Shown in pieces: positions 5,435-8,872 of a stretch of DNA of 8,872 nucleotides (position 1 is the stretch's first letter; each line of letters begins with the position of its first letter). The position numbers and the translations under genes were made by a program. A model generated the notes under the pieces. That model saw nothing but the letters and a program-made list of their open reading frames with translations. It was not told the DNA's origin and ran no database searches. This stretch comes from JAFGQJ01 sp964588525 (GTDB taxonomy: Bacteria; Spirochaetota; Spirochaetia; SZUA-6; DRHE01), in contig CAZPQC010000150.1 of NCBI GenBank assembly GCA_964588525.1, forward strand, positions 1 through 8,872, read 5' to 3'.

Positions 5435-6442
5435 TCAATGCGGCGAGTTTGCGTCTCGGACGGGGATCGAGAAAAACAGAATCTCCTCCTCCGAAGCCGA
5501 AGCCGCTTTCTCGACGAAGCGGATTCCCTCCCCCGGATCCTTGCTGGCCAGAGACGACTGCCCCTCCCAAAACATATCCAGCAGAGATCCGGTGAGGCAG
5601 ACAGTCAGCCCGTAGGGGATATCCCCCTCGTCGATGCGCGCCGGCAAGGCCCGGAGGAACCGCTGTCGTTCTTCCTGGGTATAGGCGGTGCCGTTGGCCT
5701 TGATGTCAATCCAGAGATCCACTCCCGCATGCACCCGCAACCAGTCTGAGAAAAAGGTGTCCCGGCAGATCGTGATGCCGATCCGGTGCCCCTGCAGCAC
5801 AAACGGCTCGGCCTGCTCGAGCAGACCGGGGGAGATTTCCAGCAGCTGCTCTTCGAAGGGTGTGAGAAAGACCTTGTCCTGCGTATAGATGATCTCGCCG
5901 GTCCGATCGTACACCACGACCCTGTTGACCAGTGCTGACTTCTGCTCCCCCTCACTCCAGGCGAAATAGGTCCCTGCAATCACAGCCACCTCATACCGCC
6001 GGGCCAGGTCTGCGAAAACCTCTTCCATGGCCCGCTCGACCAGCCCCGAATTGACGAGAAAAAGATCCCGAAACCCTTTGATCAGAGGATCCCGGGCACT
6101 TATGCGCGAAAGCCCATCCTCGGCACTGCGGGAGGCAAGAATCACAGGATAGTAGGGGACCAGAGCCAGGAATACCGAAGTATACTCCGGAAAAACGATC
6201 AGATCCGGCTCGAAGGACAGGCAGCGCACTACCAGAGCTTCGATGCGGGAATGAAAAGCTGCGAAGGAACGCAGATCGGATTGCTGAATCTTGAGCTGGA
6301 CGGCGGCCACGCGAAGGGTCTGGGAATGATCGGCCGGCGAGGGAGTGAGCTCGGAGCCCGGCTGCTGGGCGGAAAGAGCCGGAGCAAACAGGAGGATGCA
6401 GCAAATTGCAGCAGGTAAAAGAGCCCCGTGTTTCGGTCTCAT
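5435..6442 (-). CDS. Exported carbon-nitrogen hydrolase (nitrilase superfamily)
   Basis: 335 aa. An N-terminal Sec signal peptide (MRPKHG, hydrophobic LLPAAICCILLFAPALSA, cleavage near A25-Q26) precedes one CN-hydrolase domain at about 42-330. The Glu-Lys-Cys triad is visible: E86 in VFPEYTS, K190 in TQDKVFLTPFEE, and C226 in GITICRDTFF. The superfamily hydrolyses amides or nitriles, or condenses amines, through a Cys thioester. The substrate cannot be told here; DVLWID-type features near WIDIKANGTAY and the long insert at 91-135 do not fit a branch I can name. It is not Lnt, because the multi-span membrane domain is absent. Most nitrilase-family members are cytosolic, so export is noteworthy. 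The ATG at 6442-6440 has no Shine-Dalgarno and lies only 12 nt past a good -10 box. The rhodanese gene follows 37 bp downstream. Confidence 0.9.
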   Translation of the reverse strand: MRPKHGALLPAAICCILLFAPALSAQQPGSELTPSPADHSQTLRVAAVQLKIQQSDLRSFAAFHSRIEALVVRCLSFEPDLIVFPEYTSVFLALVPYYPVILASRSAEDGLSRISARDPLIKGFRDLFLVNSGLVERAMEEVFADLARRYEVAVIAGTYFAWSEGEQKSALVNRVVVYDRTGEIIYTQDKVFLTPFEEQLLEISPGLLEQAEPFVLQGHRIGITICRDTFFSDWLRVHAGVDLWIDIKANGTAYTQEERQRFLRALPARIDEGDIPYGLTVCLTGSLLDMFWEGQSSLASKDPGEGIRFVEKAASASEEEILFFSIPVRDANSPH

Positions 6443-6454
6443 AAAACCGGCTGA

Positions 6455-6483
6455 AGCATAGAAAATACCTGCGATCCTGTCAA
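6455..6483 (-). promoter_or_regulatory. Sigma70-type promoter of the nitrilase–rhodanese unit, near-leaderless
   Basis: On the minus strand a perfect TTGACA (6483-6478), exactly 17 bp, then TATGCT (6460-6455). Initiation is expected near 6448, only about 6 nt before the ATG at 6442, leaving no room for a Shine-Dalgarno. Confidence 0.6.
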
Positions 6484-6515
6484 CGAAAAAAGCCTAAGTC
6501 GGCAGACCCCTCACC

Positions 6516-6545
6516 TTGTCTTTCCCTTCGCTCCAATGGTAGATT
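6516..6545 (+). promoter_or_regulatory. Putative extended -10 promoter of aspS, leaderless or nearly so
   Basis: TTGTCT (6516-6521), an 18-bp spacer and TAGATT (6540-6545), preceded by TG at 6537-6538 as in extended -10 promoters. Initiation would fall near 6552, one base before the first ATG (6553) and 10 nt before the second in-frame ATG (6562). No Shine-Dalgarno stands before 6553. Confidence 0.42.
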
Positions 6546-6552
6546 CATCGGC

Positions 6553-8325
6553 ATGGAAGCAATGAAACGAACCGCCACCTGCGGACAACTGCGTAGGGCC
6601 GATGTGGGCAAGAATGTGACTCTGAACGGTTGGGTGCACAGGCACAGGGATTTCGGAACTATCAAGTTCATCGATCTCCGCGATCGCTACGGCCTCACCC
6701 AGGTGGTCATCGATGCGGACGCCCCCGAGGAATTGAAAGACTTGGCCGCCGAGCTCAAATTCGAATACTGCATCGCCGTGGAGGGGGAGGTTCGCGAGCG
6801 ACCGAAGGACATGGTCAATCCCAAGATGCCCACCGGGGAGGTGGAGATCAAGGTCGAGCGGATGAGCATCCTCTCCCGCTGCGCCACCCTTCCGTTCATG
6901 ATCGACGAGGCGAGCGACGCCCGGGAGGAGCTGCGCTTCAAATACAGGTTTCTCGATCTGCGCTCCTTCTCGATGCAGCGAAAGATCCGTCTTCGCAATG
7001 ATGCCACCTACGCCGCCCGGGAGTACCTGATCGACCAGGGCTTCTACGAGATCGAGACCCCCACCCTGATACGCTCGACTCCCGAAGGAGCCCGCGACTT
7101 CCTGGTGCCCTCCCGGCTGCACAAGAGCAAGTTCTACGCCCTTCCCCAATCCCCGCAGATCTATAAGCAGCTGTTGATGGTCTCCGGTTTCGACAGGTAC
7201 TTCCAGATCGCCCACTGTTTCCGGGACGAGGATGCCCGGGGGGATCGGCAGATCGAGCACACCCAGATCGATATCGAGATGAGTTTCGTCGGCAAGGAGG
7301 ACGTTTTCTCGGTGGTCGAGGGCATGATGAACAATATCTTCCGCAGAACCAAGGATATGGAGCTTTCCCTGCCCTTTACCCGGCTGGCTTACGATGAGGC
7401 CATGAATCGCTACGGTTCGGATAAACCGGATCTGCGCTTCGAGTTGGAACTGCAGGATTTTGGCGATTTGGCCGAGCGGGGGGAGTTCCAGGTGTTCCGA
7501 CAGGTGCTCGCCGAAGGCGGAGCGGTGAAGGCTCTGGTCGCACCCGGGTGCGGCGAATACTCCCGGAAGCAGGTCGAAGAGCTGGAAGAAACCGCCAAGG
7601 TTTATGGTGCCAAAGGGCTGGCTTGGATGAAGGTGACCGAGGGCGGCCTGGAAGGGGGAATCTCCAAGTTCTACGAGACGGTGCAGCAGGACCTCCCCGG
7701 CAGGCTGGGGGCGACGCCGGGGGACTTGATCCTGCTGGTGGGAGCGGAGTGGAAGAAGGCCTGCCTGTCTCTCGGGGCGGTGCGTTCCCAGTTGGGAAAG
7801 GATCTGGGTCTGTCCGACCCGCAGGCCTTCCGCTTCTGCTGGATCATCGACTTCCCCCTTTTCGAATGGAATGAGGAGGAGGGAAAATGGGATCCCTCCC
7901 ACCACCTGTTCACCATGCCCCAGGAGCGTTACATCGCCGAGCTGGAAAAAGACCCGGGAGCTGTCAAGGGGGATCTGTACGATCTGGTCTGCAACGGTAC
8001 GGAGCTGGCCTCCGGCTCGATCAGGGTGCACGATCCCGAGCTCCAGAGCCGCATCTTCGCCGTCGTGGGACTTCCGCAAGCGGAAGCCCGGCGGCGCTTC
8101 GGATTTCTCCTGGATGCCTTTGCCTACGGGCCCCCGCCGCACGGAGGCATCGCTCCGGGACTGGACCGGCTGGTTATGCTGCTGGCCGGCGAGGAATCGA
8201 TCCGCGAGGTGATCGCCTTTCCCAAAAACACCCTCGGCCAGAGCCTGATGGACGACTGTCCGGCCGAGGTGGATCCCGCCCAGCTGGAGGAGCTCCACAT
8301 CCGCATCATCGAAGAGGATGGGTGA
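6553..8325 (+). CDS. aspS: Aspartyl-tRNA synthetase, bacterial type with GAD domain
   Basis: 590 aa, normal for bacterial AspRS. It charges tRNA-Asp (and possibly tRNA-Asn) in the cytoplasm. Domains: an OB-fold anticodon-binding domain at 5-110 (TLNGWVHRHRDFG, FIDLRDRYGLTQVV), the class II core from about 125, motif 1 around IETPTLIRSTPEGARDF, the substrate loop ALPQSPQIYKQLL, motif 2 FRDEDARGDRQ at 223-233, a bacterial GAD insert at about 300-430, IIDFPLFEW, NGTELASGSIR, and motif 3 GLDRLVMLLAG at 536-546. Two oddities: motif 2 normally continues QPEFTQ, but here it is QIEHTQ, so H236 replaces the adenine-stacking Phe; and F34 replaces the Leu/His linked to anticodon discrimination. Start 6553 or the in-frame ATG 6562 (MKRTATCG, closer to homologues) are both possible. 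mutY overlaps its end. Confident in identity. Confidence 0.97.
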   Translation: MEAMKRTATCGQLRRADVGKNVTLNGWVHRHRDFGTIKFIDLRDRYGLTQVVIDADAPEELKDLAAELKFEYCIAVEGEVRERPKDMVNPKMPTGEVEIKVERMSILSRCATLPFMIDEASDAREELRFKYRFLDLRSFSMQRKIRLRNDATYAAREYLIDQGFYEIETPTLIRSTPEGARDFLVPSRLHKSKFYALPQSPQIYKQLLMVSGFDRYFQIAHCFRDEDARGDRQIEHTQIDIEMSFVGKEDVFSVVEGMMNNIFRRTKDMELSLPFTRLAYDEAMNRYGSDKPDLRFELELQDFGDLAERGEFQVFRQVLAEGGAVKALVAPGCGEYSRKQVEELEETAKVYGAKGLAWMKVTEGGLEGGISKFYETVQQDLPGRLGATPGDLILLVGAEWKKACLSLGAVRSQLGKDLGLSDPQAFRFCWIIDFPLFEWNEEEGKWDPSHHLFTMPQERYIAELEKDPGAVKGDLYDLVCNGTELASGSIRVHDPELQSRIFAVVGLPQAEARRRFGFLLDAFAYGPPPHGGIAPGLDRLVMLLAGEESIREVIAFPKNTLGQSLMDDCPAEVDPAQLEELHIRIIEEDG

Positions 8326-8872
8326 TCCCCCGGTCTCCTCGGAACATCCGTTTCCCGGTATCCGCTTCCCCGAGCTGAGTCACCGGTTGCTGGTCTGGTT
8401 CTTCAGGAACAAGCGGGAGATGCCCTGGAGAGAGGAGCACGATCCCTACCGTATCTGGATCAGCGAGGTGATGCTGCAGCAGACCCGCAGTGAAACTGCG
8501 GCGGAATACTACCGGCGCTGGCTCAGCCGCTTCCCGACGGTCGAATCCCTGGCCCGAGCGCCGGCGGAGGAGGTGCTCAAGGTTTGGGAGGGGCTGGGCT
8601 ACTACAACCGGGCCCGAAACCTGCACAGCTCGGCCCGGATCATCGTCGACAGCAGGGACGGACGCTTTCCCGAAACGGAAGAGCTGGTGCGCTCCCTACC
8701 GGGAATCGGTGAGTACACGGCCGCGGCCGTGCTGAGCATCGCCTTCGCCAGACCCCTGGGGGTGGTGGATGGGAATGTGCTGCGGGTCGTATCCCGCCTC
8801 CTGGCCGAGGCCGGGGCGGCTGCCCGCAGCCCGGCGGGTTCCGGCCGTACCGGATCGCTGGCGGCCGAGCGC
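8318..8872 (+). CDS. mutY: A/G-specific adenine DNA glycosylase, N-terminal 185 codons (cut by window end)
   Basis: Open from ATG 8318 to the last base. MutY removes adenine mispaired with 8-oxoguanine. The visible part covers most of the HhH-GPD catalytic domain: LLVWFFRNKREMPWR near the start, then WISEVMLQQT with catalytic Glu50, FPTVESLARAPAEEVL, WEGLGYYNRARNLH, the helix-hairpin-helix LPGIGEYTAAAVLSIAF at 128-143, and VVDGNVLRV with catalytic Asp151. The iron-sulfur cluster cysteines and the NUDIX-like 8-oxoG reader, expected further on, lie outside the window. The ATG overlaps the end of aspS by 8 nt, so the two genes are probably co-transcribed. GAAGAGG directly abuts the ATG, too close for a normal Shine-Dalgarno, which suggests coupling to AspRS termination. 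MutY rather than endonuclease III by MPWR and SEVMLQQT. Confidence 0.95.
   Translation, partial: MGDPPVSSEHPFPGIRFPELSHRLLVWFFRNKREMPWREEHDPYRIWISEVMLQQTRSETAAEYYRRWLSRFPTVESLARAPAEEVLKVWEGLGYYNRARNLHSSARIIVDSRDGRFPETEELVRSLPGIGEYTAAAVLSIAFARPLGVVDGNVLRVVSRLLAEAGAAARSPAGSGRTGSLAAER

Noticed and set aside
6511..8298. A 595-codon open frame on the minus strand opposite aspS
   Set aside because: Strongly similar AspRS motifs lie on the plus strand over the same span. The minus translation has no recognisable domain and is rich in His, Leu, Gly and Gln, as expected for the antisense of GC-rich coding DNA.

Overview
The window carries nine protein-coding genes on both strands of a moderately GC-rich bacterial chromosome, plus one short AT-rich regulatory gap. 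No RNA genes, mobile elements, CRISPR arrays or long repeats are visible. The host looks diderm: three proteins have plain Sec signal peptides without a lipobox, including a soluble ABC binding protein that a monoderm would normally lipidate. A flavodiiron protein fits an anaerobe or microaerophile. The AspRS text resembles spirochaete sequences as I remember them. Taxonomy is a low-confidence inference.

Layout: (1) 1-1380, a binding protein gene of the siderophore/cobalamin class (minus, running off the left edge) diverges from a Fur/Zur-family repressor gene (plus). The 161-bp AT-rich gap between them holds two near-perfect palindromes, so this is probably a small metal-uptake regulon. (2) 1431-3621, a compact minus-strand operon: YggU/DUF167, then a Prune-like DHH phosphoesterase, then aat (leucyl/phenylalanyl-tRNA-protein transferase). 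Its genes overlap as CTGA and ATGA, and the Prune-like gene appears to start at a CTG codon with a strong Shine-Dalgarno. (3) 3774-4976, a complete flavodiiron protein on the plus strand, ending 1 nt from the convergent rhodanese gene. (4) 4978-6442, an exported nitrilase-family protein followed by an exported single-domain rhodanese (minus). (5) 6553-8872, aspS and, overlapping it by 8 nt, the first 185 codons of mutY (plus).

Most genes are housekeeping or stress related: tRNA charging, oxidative DNA repair, O2/NO detoxification, N-end-rule tagging. The points most worth a second look are the Zur-type repressor paired with a binding protein outside the usual zinc family, the CTG start of the Prune-like gene and its likeness to animal PRUNE1, a His in place of the adenine-stacking Phe of AspRS motif 2, and the near-leaderless promoters between the nitrilase gene and aspS. 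I did not find a clear multi-gene novel system. The metal regulon at the left edge is the best candidate and is cut off by the window.
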